DNA of 64,000 nt, from positions 1 through 64,000 of the forward strand of contig JAHBVU010000012.1 in the NCBI GenBank assembly GCA_019637315.1, read 5' to 3'. Origin of the DNA: Gemmatimonadales bacterium (GTDB lineage: Bacteria; Gemmatimonadota; Gemmatimonadetes; Gemmatimonadales; GWC2-71-9). Below the pieces are notes generated by a model. That model saw nothing but the letters and a program-made list of their open reading frames with translations. It did no database searches and was not told the DNA's origin. Shown here in pieces: positions 24,206-32,628 of the stretch. Position 1 is the stretch's first letter. Each line of letters starts with the position of its first letter. The translations under genes were made by a program, and so were the position numbers.

Positions 24206-25717
24206 TTATGCCCTTCCGGTGTCCGAAGCCACGACCTCGCGGCTTCTGCGGATAGTCAGTTCCTGCTCGATCCGGCGACAGACCGGACCCCAGTCGTTTG
24301 TTCCGTACTCGCGTGCAAAGGCGCGGATGGCCGGGAGCCACGGTGATCGCGGCTCTCCGAACAGCGTCCAGTCGGTACCGGCGTCGAGCTGCCAGGTCTC
24401 CGTCCCGATCGCTCCCGCCAGAGAACTCACGGCGGTAGGAGCCGTGATGACGAGATCGAGATGCCAGACAAGCGCTGCGACGGCTTCGAAATCGTCTTTG
24501 AGATCCACACCGGCCCACCGATGGATCCGAATTCCGAGCTGCGCTTCCACGCTCTCCAACTCGGCACGACAGTCGTCGTACTGGAGATTGACAAACTCGA
24601 CTCCGGGAACCCGGAGCACCGGGGCGAGATCGAGCAGCGTCGGGTAGTAGCGACGGCGTTCGCCGGTATTCAGTCCGCTTCGCCAGCAGAGACCCACCCG
24701 AAGCGGCCCGCTGAGCGCCCGCAGTCGCTCGGTCCAGCCGGCGATCTGCGCCGGCGCGGGAACCAGCTGACTCCAACGGGGACGGAAGGCAGCGCGAGAA
24801 GCACGAAGACGTCCGGGCAGGTCACCGAGCGGTGCCTGATAGTCGAACGCCTCCGTACCCCACTCGCCATGGGCCACGACCTCGACGTCCGGCAGCGATC
24901 GGGCATAGAGGCTGACCAGCCTGCGATCGACCGCGAGCGTCACCGACGCTCCCGCATCGACCAGATCCGGTACACAGGTCGCAAACAGAATCTCATCGCC
25001 AACGCCCTGCTCGCCCCACCCGAGAATCCGTTTGCCTTCGAGCGACTCTCCTTGCCAATGTGCCCAAGGCAGCGCCGTCGGCCCAGGCAGTCCGGCGCGC
25101 GCCCAGCGGTGTGCATACCCCGACCAGCCTTCCGGCAGGCGACCATCGGCCAACTCGACCAGGCCGAGGTTCCAGCTGGCCTCAGCCCAGTCAGGCTTGA
25201 GCTGGATGGCGCGCTGCAGCGAGGTTCGGGCATCCGTCAGGCGACCGAGCTCACGCTGCACGTTGCCCAGATTGAGCCAGACGTCGGCCGCCTGGGGCGC
25301 TGCGTCCGCCGCTTCGGCAAACGCGGCACCGGCGGCCACCAGCTGCCCCTGCTTGCGGAGCACATTGCCGATATTGAACAACGCAGTGCCGCGCAAGGTG
25401 CCGCCGAGTTCCACCGCCCGGCGGTACGCGGCGATCGCAGGCTCGAGCTGGCCCAGACCTTCGCGTGAGACACCGAGGTGGAGCCACGCGTCGGCCGCCG
25501 AGGGGCGCAGTTGCGCGGCAGCCTCGAACGCCAGCGCGGCCCCGGCAAGATCCTGCTGAGCGCGGAGCAAGTGCCCCAAGTTGAAATGGGCTGCTGCGTG
25601 CCGCGGATCCGAGGCGATGGTCCGCTGGTACGCCGCAATAGCGCGCTGGACGTCGCCCGATCGCTGCGCGGCAAGGCCGCGATCGAAGTCGGTCAGTGCC
25701 GGGACTGCCGCAATCAT
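24206..25717 (-). CDS. TPR-glycosyltransferase D (FlmG-like)
   Basis: 503 residues, ATG overlapping the preceding stop (ATGA). About five TPR-like units occupy residues 1-190 (for example AHFNLGHLLRAQQDLAGAAL). The GT domain follows, with GWGEQGVGDEILFATC, VGLCWRSG, NLQYDDCRAELESVE and APTAVSSLAGA. The first motif differs from the other four copies: GWGEQG instead of WREQG, so the conserved Arg is replaced by Gly. All else in the domain is preserved. Directly precedes pseB. Likely to glycosylate flagellin or another axial protein; specificity unknown. Confidence 0.88.
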   Translation of the reverse strand: MIAAVPALTDFDRGLAAQRSGDVQRAIAAYQRTIASDPRHAAAHFNLGHLLRAQQDLAGAALAFEAAAQLRPSAADAWLHLGVSREGLGQLEPAIAAYRRAVELGGTLRGTALFNIGNVLRKQGQLVAAGAAFAEAADAAPQAADVWLNLGNVQRELGRLTDARTSLQRAIQLKPDWAEASWNLGLVELADGRLPEGWSGYAHRWARAGLPGPTALPWAHWQGESLEGKRILGWGEQGVGDEILFATCVPDLVDAGASVTLAVDRRLVSLYARSLPDVEVVAHGEWGTEAFDYQAPLGDLPGRLRASRAAFRPRWSQLVPAPAQIAGWTERLRALSGPLRVGLCWRSGLNTGERRRYYPTLLDLAPVLRVPGVEFVNLQYDDCRAELESVEAQLGIRIHRWAGVDLKDDFEAVAALVWHLDLVITAPTAVSSLAGAIGTETWQLDAGTDWTLFGEPRSPWLPAIRAFAREYGTNDWGPVCRRIEQELTIRRSREVVASDTGRA

Positions 25718-27642
25718 GGCATTCGCTCCGATTCAGCCTGAACCCACCCGTCGAGCTCGGACGCGAGGTCGTTCAGCACCGGCTGCCAGTCCCGCCCCGG
25801 CGGGCGACGCACCAACTTGAGCGACGGCCACCAGGGCGAGCGATCCCGTCCGAAGACAGTCCAGTCGTTTCCTCCGTCCGTCTGCCAGGTACGAACTCCG
25901 CTCGCCCCAGCCAGCGACGAGACAGCCGTTGGGGCGGTGACCACGGCGTCGAGCGATGCCAGCAAGCCGACGACGCTCTCCAGGTCTTGCTTGAGGTCTT
26001 CCGCCGGCCAGCAGTGCACTCGTACCTCATGGGCCTGTTCGATCTCAGCGATCTCAGCCGCGCAGTCGTCATACTGAAGATTGATCCAGTTCACACCTCG
26101 AACTCGCCAGACCGGCGCCCACGCAGCCAGCGGAGCGTAGTGCCGCTGCCGTTCGGCGGTGAGCAGTCCGCTGCGCCAGCAAATACCAACCTTTGGCCCG
26201 GCTGGGAGCGAGGCCAGTCGTTCTGCCCACCGTTCGACCAGGTCCTGGCGCGGACGGAGGTAGGCACCGTTACCCGCGAAGGCCTCATGTGAACGGCGCC
26301 AGAAGCGCGGCAGGCTTCCCATCGGGACGTGACAATCGAATGGGCCGGCAGTGGCAATCGAGACGCGCCCGTCAGGAATGACCCGCACCGTCGGGAAGGC
26401 ACGCTCGACCAGCGAGACCAGCCTCGGCGAGACCGCGACCGTCACCTGCGCGCCCGCTCGGACCACGTCGTCGAGGCAGGTCAGGAACATCAGTTCGTCG
26501 CCCAGGCCCTGTTCCCGCCAGATCAGCATCCGCTTGCCGTCAGGATCCTCGCCCTGGTACGCCGGCCATGGATAGGTCCGGTATTCGGCGGGACGGGTAC
26601 TCGCCCGCCAGCGCCACTCATACTCGTCCCAGCCAGCGGGAAGATCGCCACGACCGATCAGGGCCAGCGATCGGTTCCATCGGGTATCCGGCCGCTCGGC
26701 GTCGCGCGCCATCGCCTGATCGTGCAACTGAACCGCAAGCGCAAAATCGCCGCGCTCTGCTGCCAGACTTCCCATGGCCGTCAATGGTTCCGGACCATCC
26801 GACAGTGCGGCGGCACGCAAGAAGTAGTGCTGGGCTTCGTCGAGCCGCCCTGCGGCCTGCAACGCTGTGCCGCCGTTGAGCCACCCGTCGGCCTGCCGGG
26901 GCGCCGCCGCCACCGCGCGGGCCTGAAGGGCAATGGCGTCGTCGATCCGATCGAGTTTGAGGTAGAGCACGCCAAGATTTGTGAGCACGTCGGCGTCGTT
27001 CGGCGCGGCTGCCAGCGCCCGCTGGTATGCCAGTGCTGCCTCCTCATGGCGCCCTGCAAGCTGAGCAACAACACCGAGGTTCTTATGGGCAAGGGACAGC
27101 TCGGGAGCAATGCCGGCCGCGGTCCGGTATCGGGCGGCGGCTTCATCGAGTCGCCCGGCGGCACGCAACGCGTTCCCGAGATTGAGCTGCGCCAGCGGCG
27201 ATCGCGGATCTTTGATGACGGCCGTTTCCAGGACGTCGACGGCCTCGGCAATCTCACCGCGGTCGAGTCGCACCAAACCCAGATTGATCCAGGCGTCCGT
27301 ATAGCCCGGCTCGAGCCGGGTTGCGGTCGTGAGTTCCCGCAAGGCGCCGTCGAGATCACCGAGACCACGCAGCACATGCCCGTAGTTCGAGCGATACTCG
27401 GCCACCTTGGGGCGCAAAGCCACCACGCGTTCGAAATGGGACGCCGCCTCGCTAAGGTGCGCGTCGGCGAGCAGCAGCAGACCAAGCAGGTGATGCGCGT
27501 CCGCATTCGAAGGCTCGGCGGCCAGCACCTGGCTGTAGCACGAGGCAGCCGCTTTCGATCGCCCGGCGCGGTGGTGAGCCAGCCCGTCGTGCAGCTGCTG
27601 CCGGACCGCCCCGGCACGCTGGGTTCGAACGGCGCCGCTCAT
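25714..27642 (-). CDS. TPR-glycosyltransferase C (FlmG-like)
   Basis: 642 residues; the ATG at 27642 overlaps the stop of copy B (ATGA), which I prefer over longer upstream starts. About ten TPR-like units span residues 1-340 (examples ADAHHLLGLLLLADAHLSEA, VLTNLGVLYLKLDRIDDAIA). The catalytic domain has IWREQGLGDELMFLTC, VGICWRSG, NLQYDDCAAEIAEIE and APTAVSSLAGA, then DWTVFGRDRSPWWPSL. Cytoplasmic. Tandem member of the four-copy block A-B-C-D. Confidence 0.88.
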   Translation of the reverse strand: MSGAVRTQRAGAVRQQLHDGLAHHRAGRSKAAASCYSQVLAAEPSNADAHHLLGLLLLADAHLSEAASHFERVVALRPKVAEYRSNYGHVLRGLGDLDGALRELTTATRLEPGYTDAWINLGLVRLDRGEIAEAVDVLETAVIKDPRSPLAQLNLGNALRAAGRLDEAAARYRTAAGIAPELSLAHKNLGVVAQLAGRHEEAALAYQRALAAAPNDADVLTNLGVLYLKLDRIDDAIALQARAVAAAPRQADGWLNGGTALQAAGRLDEAQHYFLRAAALSDGPEPLTAMGSLAAERGDFALAVQLHDQAMARDAERPDTRWNRSLALIGRGDLPAGWDEYEWRWRASTRPAEYRTYPWPAYQGEDPDGKRMLIWREQGLGDELMFLTCLDDVVRAGAQVTVAVSPRLVSLVERAFPTVRVIPDGRVSIATAGPFDCHVPMGSLPRFWRRSHEAFAGNGAYLRPRQDLVERWAERLASLPAGPKVGICWRSGLLTAERQRHYAPLAAWAPVWRVRGVNWINLQYDDCAAEIAEIEQAHEVRVHCWPAEDLKQDLESVVGLLASLDAVVTAPTAVSSLAGASGVRTWQTDGGNDWTVFGRDRSPWWPSLKLVRRPPGRDWQPVLNDLASELDGWVQAESERMP

Positions 27643-29042
27643 GCGACACCGTCCTCGACGCGACGCGCATCGAGCTCCATGGCGGCACGGCGCAGCACCG
27701 GCAGCCAGTCGGCGGATCCAAAGGTCCGACGAATCAGCCGGATACTCGGAAACCACGGCGATCGATCCTCACCATGCGCCGTCCAGTCGAGGCCGTTGTC
27801 GATCTGCCACGTCGACACGCCGGCAGCGCCGGCCAGCGAACTCACCGCAGTCGGGGCGGTGACCACCGCATCCAGATTCCAGATCAGACCGAGGACGCTC
27901 TCCAGGTCGTTCTTGAGGTCCTCGCCATCCCATCGGTGGATCGTGATCCCATGCTGCGCCTCCGCTGCCGTCAGCTCGGCCTGGCAGTCGTCGTACTGGA
28001 GATTGATCCAGTGAATCCCTGGTGTCGTCAGAATCGGTCCCCACTCTTCGAGGCGGCTGTAGGTGCGCGAACGCTCTTCGGTCATCATCCCGCTGCGCCA
28101 GCAGATGCCGACCTTGAGGCCGGGGCCGAGCTCGTCGAGCCGGGTCGACCAGCGGGTTGCATGCGCCGAATCCGGCGTCAGAAACTTGCTCTGCAGCGGG
28201 AAGGCATCGCGATTCTTACGCAGGTACCGCGGCAAGGTGCCGAGAGGCACGTGGAAATCGTACTCACCGTCGCCCCAGGCGCCGTCATCGACGACCGTCA
28301 CGCCGGGAAAGGCCCGGGTCAGCATCCCGACCAGACGGGGCGACACCGCCAGCGTCACCTCCGCACCGGCCGCGACGAGATCCCGCAGGCAGGTCGCAAA
28401 GAGGAGCTCGTCTCCCAATCCCTGCTCCCGCCAAACCAGAATTCGCTTCGCGGCCACCGGCTCGCCCGCCCAGAGGGGCCAAGGGAATCGCGTGGCGGGC
28501 TCGACGCCGAGTTGGGCCCACCGCTGCTCGTACTGGGTCCACCCTGGCCCGAAACTGCCCCCGGCCAGCAGTGCCGTCGCCAGGTTCCATTGGGCCCCGC
28601 TGTGCTCCGGCTCCATCTCCAGCACGGCACGGTAACTTTCCGCGGCTTCCGAAAACTCGCCCAGCGCCAGCAGCGCATTGGCCAGGTTGTAGCGCGGGCG
28701 CGCATCGGCGCCGACACACTCCACCGCACGACGGTACATGGCCACCGCTTCCTGATGCCGCTCGAGCCGCTCCAGCATGGCTCCCAGATTGAGCCAGGCA
28801 TCGCCCGCGGTCGGCCGCAGCCGCACGGCGCTCTCGAAGCAGGCAACCGCCCCCTCGTAGTCGCGATCCTCGCGCAGGAGCTGGCCCAGATTGAAGTGCG
28901 CGGGCGCCAGGCCGGGGTTGATGCGAATCGTCTTCCGGTAGGCTGCCATGGCACGGACGCGGTCGCCCGCCTGCTGCGCTGCAATGCCGCGGCGCAGCAC
29001 GTCCATACCCGGCACCAGTGCTGCACCCTGTAATCCGATCAT
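27639..29042 (-). CDS. TPR-glycosyltransferase B (FlmG-like), shortest copy
   Basis: 467 residues from the ATG at 29042, which overlaps the stop of copy A (ATGA). Only four to five TPR-like units (residues 1-165, such as AHFNLGQLLREDRDYEGAVA) precede the GT domain with VWREQGLGDELLFATC, VGICWRSG, NLQYDDCQAELTAAE, APTAVSSLAGA and DWTAHGEDRSPWFPSI. The short arm suggests a different partner or a restricted reach on the same partner. Sequence near 27911 (ending tggaggtcctcgcc-like block) is nearly identical to copy A near 29311, evidence of recent duplication or gene conversion. Confidence 0.88.
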   Translation of the reverse strand: MIGLQGAALVPGMDVLRRGIAAQQAGDRVRAMAAYRKTIRINPGLAPAHFNLGQLLREDRDYEGAVACFESAVRLRPTAGDAWLNLGAMLERLERHQEAVAMYRRAVECVGADARPRYNLANALLALGEFSEAAESYRAVLEMEPEHSGAQWNLATALLAGGSFGPGWTQYEQRWAQLGVEPATRFPWPLWAGEPVAAKRILVWREQGLGDELLFATCLRDLVAAGAEVTLAVSPRLVGMLTRAFPGVTVVDDGAWGDGEYDFHVPLGTLPRYLRKNRDAFPLQSKFLTPDSAHATRWSTRLDELGPGLKVGICWRSGMMTEERSRTYSRLEEWGPILTTPGIHWINLQYDDCQAELTAAEAQHGITIHRWDGEDLKNDLESVLGLIWNLDAVVTAPTAVSSLAGAAGVSTWQIDNGLDWTAHGEDRSPWFPSIRLIRRTFGSADWLPVLRRAAMELDARRVEDGVA

Positions 29043-31405
29043 CGACCGTTCTCCTGCCCCATCGAGATCCACTCGCCAAGCCGGGCCGCCAAGCGTCGAA
29101 CAGCCGACTCCCAGGTCGCCTCTCCCGGTCGCTTCCGCTCCAGCCGGATGCTGGGCCACCAGGGCGATCGATCCGCCCCGAAGACGGTCCAGTCACTTCC
29201 GCTGTCGAGCTGCCACGTCGGGATACCCGTCGCCCCCGCGAGCGAACTCACGGCGGTAGGCGCGCTCACCACCGCATCGAGCTGACTCAAGAGGCCCACG
29301 ACGCTCTCCAGATCATTCTTGAGGTCCTCGCCGTTCCAGCGGTGCACCCGAACCCCCGTTGCCGCCTCGATGGCGGCCAGCTCGGCTTCGCAATCGTCGT
29401 ACTGCAGATTGATCCAGGTCACGCCCGGCACGCGCCAGAGCGAACCCCATTCCTCGGCCGGGGCGTAATACCGGCGCCGCTCCGGTGTCACCAGACCGCT
29501 CCGCCAGCAGATCCCGACCTTGCGATCGCCACCCAGGGCATCGAACCTGGCCCGCCACCGAGCTGCCTGCTCAGCCGTCGGGGAGAGGAAAACGCCAGAG
29601 CTACGGAAGCTGTCCCGCGACCGCCGCCACCAGCGCGGCAAGCTGCCCAGAGGCAGCTGCCCATCGAGGGACTCGAGCTCGCTCAGTACACCCGGTCCGT
29701 CGGCAACGATCTCCGCTTCTGGAAAGGCCCGGCTCACCAGCGACACCAGCCGGGGGCTGACCACGAGGGTCACTCGTGCGCCGGCCGCAATCAGGTCGGG
29801 CACGCAAGTCAGAAAAAGCAGTTCGTCGCCCAGGCCCTGCTCCCGCCACACCAGCAAGCGACGCCCGGCAACCTCGGAACCACCCTGCCAGACCGGGACC
29901 TTGGGAAGTTCGGGCACTCGCGGGGTATCGCCCTCACGCCAGCGCCATTCGTAACCGTCCCAGCCCCGCGCGAGATCGCCCCTCCCCAGTCGTGCCAAGG
30001 CGAGGTTCCAAACGGCTTCGCCGTAGTTCGGACGAATCCGCAGCGCCTGCTCGTATCCGGCAATCGCCTCGTCATACCGCCCGGCTTCGCGCCAGGCGTT
30101 GCCCAGGTTGTAGGCGGCCTCGGCATAGTCCGGTCGCAACTGCAGCGCCTCGTGATAGCAGACGACGGCGCGAGCCGTCTCGCCCCGCGCCTTGAGCGCG
30201 TTGCCCAGTCCAAGGCGGGAATCGGCTTGCTCAGGATCCAGCGACACGGCACCTTCGAGCGCCGCGACCGCCGCATCGATCTCACCCGCAGCAAGCAGGA
30301 TGTTGCCGAGATTCGTTGCGATGCGCGCCGAGTCTGGGGCAAGGCTGGCGGCGCGCCGCAGATCGGCGACAGCCTCATCGTATTGCCCCAGGTGTCGATA
30401 AACGCCGCCGCGGGTCGACAGCAGGTCCGCATGGTCTGGCGCCACTCGGAGCCCGTCGGTCAGCGCGGCGAGTGCCAGCTCGAGCGCACCCTGGGCCTGA
30501 TAGATGACTCCCAGATGCAAATGGGCTTGCGCGGCAGAGGGTCGGACGACCCGAGCGGTCTCGAACGCCTCGCGCGCCTCATCGAGCCGTCCCAGGGCTT
30601 GCAGCGCAATGCCCAGATTGATCACCGCTTCGTAATGCGCCGGCTCGAGGAGCAGCGCCTGTCGATAGGTCTCGACGGCGCCGCTCAGATCGCCGGCGGC
30701 GGAGAGTGCCGTACCCAGGTTCGAGTAGGCCTCGACCAGGGTCGGCTTCAGTTCGATGGCGCGCCGATAGGCGCTGACGGCCTCATCGAGACGGTCGGTC
30801 GCCTGCAGCAGCGAACCGAGATCGGAATAGGCTTCGGCAAAATCGGGCTTCAGTTCGATCGAGGTCCTGAGCGCGCGCTCGGCTTCACCGTGCCGCTCGA
30901 GCGCGTGGAGCGCAGCTCCTCGCGTGGCGTGCGCCTCCGCGAAGCCAGGATCGAGTGCAAGGGCACGATCATAGGCCCGGACCGCGCCGCGCGGCTCGCC
31001 CAGCAACCGGCGCGCCGTGCCAAGGTGGAGGTGCGCATGCGGAGCAGCCGGGCGCAGCAGCACCGCGCGTTCGAACGCTGCCCGCGCCCGATCGACCTGT
31101 CCGGTCGCCTGCAGGGCCAGACCAAGATTGATGACGAAGTCGGGCGCCCGCGGATCGAGCGCCACCGCCTGCTCGAGCAATGATACGGCCACCGTGTGTT
31201 TCCCGGCCTGGTGTGCCAGGACCCCGCTCAGATGCAGCGCATCGGGCTGCCGCGGATCCAGGGACAGGACCGCCTGATAACAGGTCAGCGCACGACTGAA
31301 CTCGCCCCGCTGGTGGTAGGCGAGCCCCTGGCGCAGCAACTGTCGCAAATCCTGAGATGAGCCTGGCAGCCCGAGTTCGACCCCTGGCAGTACATCAGTG
31401 TCCAT
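29039..31405 (-). CDS. TPR-glycosyltransferase A (FlmG-like), longest copy, first gene of the operon
   Basis: 788 residues from the ATG at 31405, which has GGGA six bases upstream; an ATG at 31420 and longer frames lack a ribosome site. Roughly thirteen TPR-like units cover residues 20-470 (for example AYSDLGSLLQATDRLDEAVS and AYSNLGTALSAAGDLSGAVE). The GT domain follows with VWREQGLGDELLFLTC, VGICWRSG, NLQYDDCEAELAAIE, APTAVSSLAGA and DWTVFGADRSPWWPSI. The TPR array forms long coding repeats but no CRISPR. Predicted promoter: sigma-54 site at 31560-31576. Confidence 0.9.
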   Translation of the reverse strand: MDTDVLPGVELGLPGSSQDLRQLLRQGLAYHQRGEFSRALTCYQAVLSLDPRQPDALHLSGVLAHQAGKHTVAVSLLEQAVALDPRAPDFVINLGLALQATGQVDRARAAFERAVLLRPAAPHAHLHLGTARRLLGEPRGAVRAYDRALALDPGFAEAHATRGAALHALERHGEAERALRTSIELKPDFAEAYSDLGSLLQATDRLDEAVSAYRRAIELKPTLVEAYSNLGTALSAAGDLSGAVETYRQALLLEPAHYEAVINLGIALQALGRLDEAREAFETARVVRPSAAQAHLHLGVIYQAQGALELALAALTDGLRVAPDHADLLSTRGGVYRHLGQYDEAVADLRRAASLAPDSARIATNLGNILLAAGEIDAAVAALEGAVSLDPEQADSRLGLGNALKARGETARAVVCYHEALQLRPDYAEAAYNLGNAWREAGRYDEAIAGYEQALRIRPNYGEAVWNLALARLGRGDLARGWDGYEWRWREGDTPRVPELPKVPVWQGGSEVAGRRLLVWREQGLGDELLFLTCVPDLIAAGARVTLVVSPRLVSLVSRAFPEAEIVADGPGVLSELESLDGQLPLGSLPRWWRRSRDSFRSSGVFLSPTAEQAARWRARFDALGGDRKVGICWRSGLVTPERRRYYAPAEEWGSLWRVPGVTWINLQYDDCEAELAAIEAATGVRVHRWNGEDLKNDLESVVGLLSQLDAVVSAPTAVSSLAGATGIPTWQLDSGSDWTVFGADRSPWWPSIRLERKRPGEATWESAVRRLAARLGEWISMGQENGR

Positions 31406-31559
31406 AGCGTTCCCGTGCATCGCGTCAGTCGATCGGCAGAGGGGAGACGGATTCAGGCGCATCCAGCCGCTGCTCGATCGTTTGTGCCGATCTCGAGCCG
31501 AGACCGGTCCGATCGACGAGGCATGATTTGCCGGGTTCCCCGTCGGTAGGAGCAGGAGG

Positions 31560-31576
31560 GGCAAGAGGGGGGCCAA
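31560..31576 (-). promoter_or_regulatory. Predicted sigma-54 promoter of the glycosylation operon
   Basis: Minus strand TTGGCCCCCCTCTTGC reading from 31576 down to 31561. GG and GC are separated by exactly 10 nt, and TTGGC and TTGC core elements are intact. Start point would be near 31549, giving a leader of about 144 nt before the ATG at 31405. Confidence 0.65.
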
Positions 31577-31770
31577 GGCAGCAAAAGCGACCATATCATG
31601 GCCAGGCCCTAAGTTCATATGACATTGACTGGCAACGACTTACGGTCACTATCGCGGGGGCTGTTCCGACCGGGTTTACCGATCGGTCTGGCGACGACGC
31701 CGGGGAGAAATCGACCGGACCTTTCTTCCCGGGCACAGAGCGTGCACTCCTGACGCGCGGAACCCGGACT

Positions 31771-31797
31771 TAAGTTTTCCGGGCAACCCGCCGATAC
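31771..31797 (+). promoter_or_regulatory. Predicted sigma-28 promoter of flgM
   Basis: TAAGTTTT at 31771-31778, an 11-nt spacer and GCCGATAC at 31790-31797. Relative to TAAAGTTT-N11-GCCGATAA there are two -35 mismatches, one -10 mismatch and exact spacing. About 57 nt separate the expected start point from the flgM ATG. Confidence 0.78.
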
Positions 31798-31860
31798 CCT
31801 CCTGAGTCGGGGGAATCGGTAGGGGAATCAGCTCCCGTCTGACGAGGAGAACAGGCTCGA

Positions 31861-32196
31861 ATGGCGATCAACCCAGCGGCACCACAAGGCCCGCGACGAG
31901 GAACCGACCCCGCCGCGCTCGAAGCGAATCGCGCCCAGGAAGCCCGGCGCCCTGGATCCGGCAATCCGGAGCCCGGAGCAGCCGAGTCGACCAAACCGCG
32001 TCCCGATTCGGTCGACCTCTCGTCTGACGCGCGTGCTCTGGCGGAGCAGCAGGAAGTCCGCAACGCCAAGTCGTCCTTGCCGACCGACCGTCTCAAGGAG
32101 ATTGGCGAGCGCCTGGCATCCGGGTTCTACGATCAGCCCGAAGTGATCGAGTCGGTGGCGCGCCGAGTCTCGACCGACCCCGAGTTCCGCGGTTGA
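31861..32196 (+). CDS. flgM: FlgM, anti-sigma-28 factor
   Basis: 111 residues. FlgM holds sigma-28 (FliA) until the hook is complete and is then exported. The N-terminal 50 residues are Pro/Gly/Arg-rich and disordered. The C-terminal sigma-binding part is clear: DSVDLSSDARAL near 50-61 and LPTDRLKEIGERLASGFYDQ, then PEVIESVARRV, matching the FlgM pattern (D-x-V-x-L-S ... Y-x-x-x-x-x-x-A-x-x-[IL]). Preceded by a sigma-28-type promoter, as in other flgM autoregulation loops. No sigma-28 gene itself lies in this window. Confidence 0.9.
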   Translation: MAINPAAPQGPRRGTDPAALEANRAQEARRPGSGNPEPGAAESTKPRPDSVDLSSDARALAEQQEVRNAKSSLPTDRLKEIGERLASGFYDQPEVIESVARRVSTDPEFRG

Positions 32197-32203
32197 GCGC
32201 GTC

Positions 32204-32623
32204 GTGACGGCTCAACCGGCGCGGGAATCCGCATCGCTTCCGACCGTCCTTCTCGTTGACGACGACGAGATGGTCTGTCGGAGCGTGGCGCGTTTTCTGG
32301 GGAGAGCTGGCTTCGACGTGACCGTGACCCATTCGGGCCACGACGCGCTGGAGTGGGTCCGGTCCCGCCACTTCGATGCCGTCGTGACCGACCACAACAT
32401 GCCCGTCATGAACGGCATCGAGCTGATCGAGGAACTGGTCCGCCGAAATCCCGAGCTCCGGGGGCACATCTTTCTGACCAGTGGCGACCTCGACATCCTG
32501 AGGCACGACGCCTTCCTGAAGAGCACCGGATCGCGGGGGCTCGAAAAGCCGTTTCAGGTGGCAGAGCTCGCGTCCACCCTCCGCAGCACCCTCGGCCTGG
32601 CCCCCGCCCCCCCGAACAACTGA
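32204..32623 (+). CDS. CheY-like single-domain response regulator
   Basis: 139 residues with a GTG start 7 nt after the flgM stop. A receiver domain only: acidic pocket VDDDE (18-22), phospho-acceptor Asp63 in VVTDHNMP, Thr/Ser in FLTSGD and Lys in LEKPF. The spacing implies cotranscription with flgM from the sigma-28 promoter. The N-terminal 12 residues and C-terminal APAPPNN tail are extra. It might modulate the motor or the flagellar transcription cascade; without a nearby kinase the input is unknown. Confidence 0.88.
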   Translation: MTAQPARESASLPTVLLVDDDEMVCRSVARFLGRAGFDVTVTHSGHDALEWVRSRHFDAVVTDHNMPVMNGIELIEELVRRNPELRGHIFLTSGDLDILRHDAFLKSTGSRGLEKPFQVAELASTLRSTLGLAPAPPNN

Positions 32624-32628
32624 ATCGA

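Larger units (their letters stand above)
31406..31860. other. Divergent intergenic region between the glycosylation operon and flgM
   Basis: A 455-nt gap with no credible gene. It contains the sigma-54 site for the operon to the left and the sigma-28 site for flgM to the right, plus short palindromes TCATATGA (31615-31622) and CCAT-N3-ATGG (31591-31601) that could bind the sigma-54 activator. A weak GCCGATCG element (31437-31430, minus strand) stands 25 nt before the operon start codon. Confidence 0.6.

Noticed and set aside
29018-31183. Long open frame on the plus strand opposite TPR-GT A
   Set aside because: It mirrors a repeat-rich high-GC gene; its translation is Arg/Gln-rich with no known motif. 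The minus-strand frame has clear TPR and GT motifs.
29039-31300. Regularly spaced repeats that might suggest a repeat array
   Set aside because: The period is about 102 nt and translates to TPR units; no spacer and direct-repeat structure of a CRISPR array is present.
31430-31437. GCCGATCG resembling a sigma-28 -10 before the glycosylation operon
   Set aside because: No TAAA-like -35 at the right distance (CTGA or TGAA only), and the start would lie under 20 nt from the ATG.
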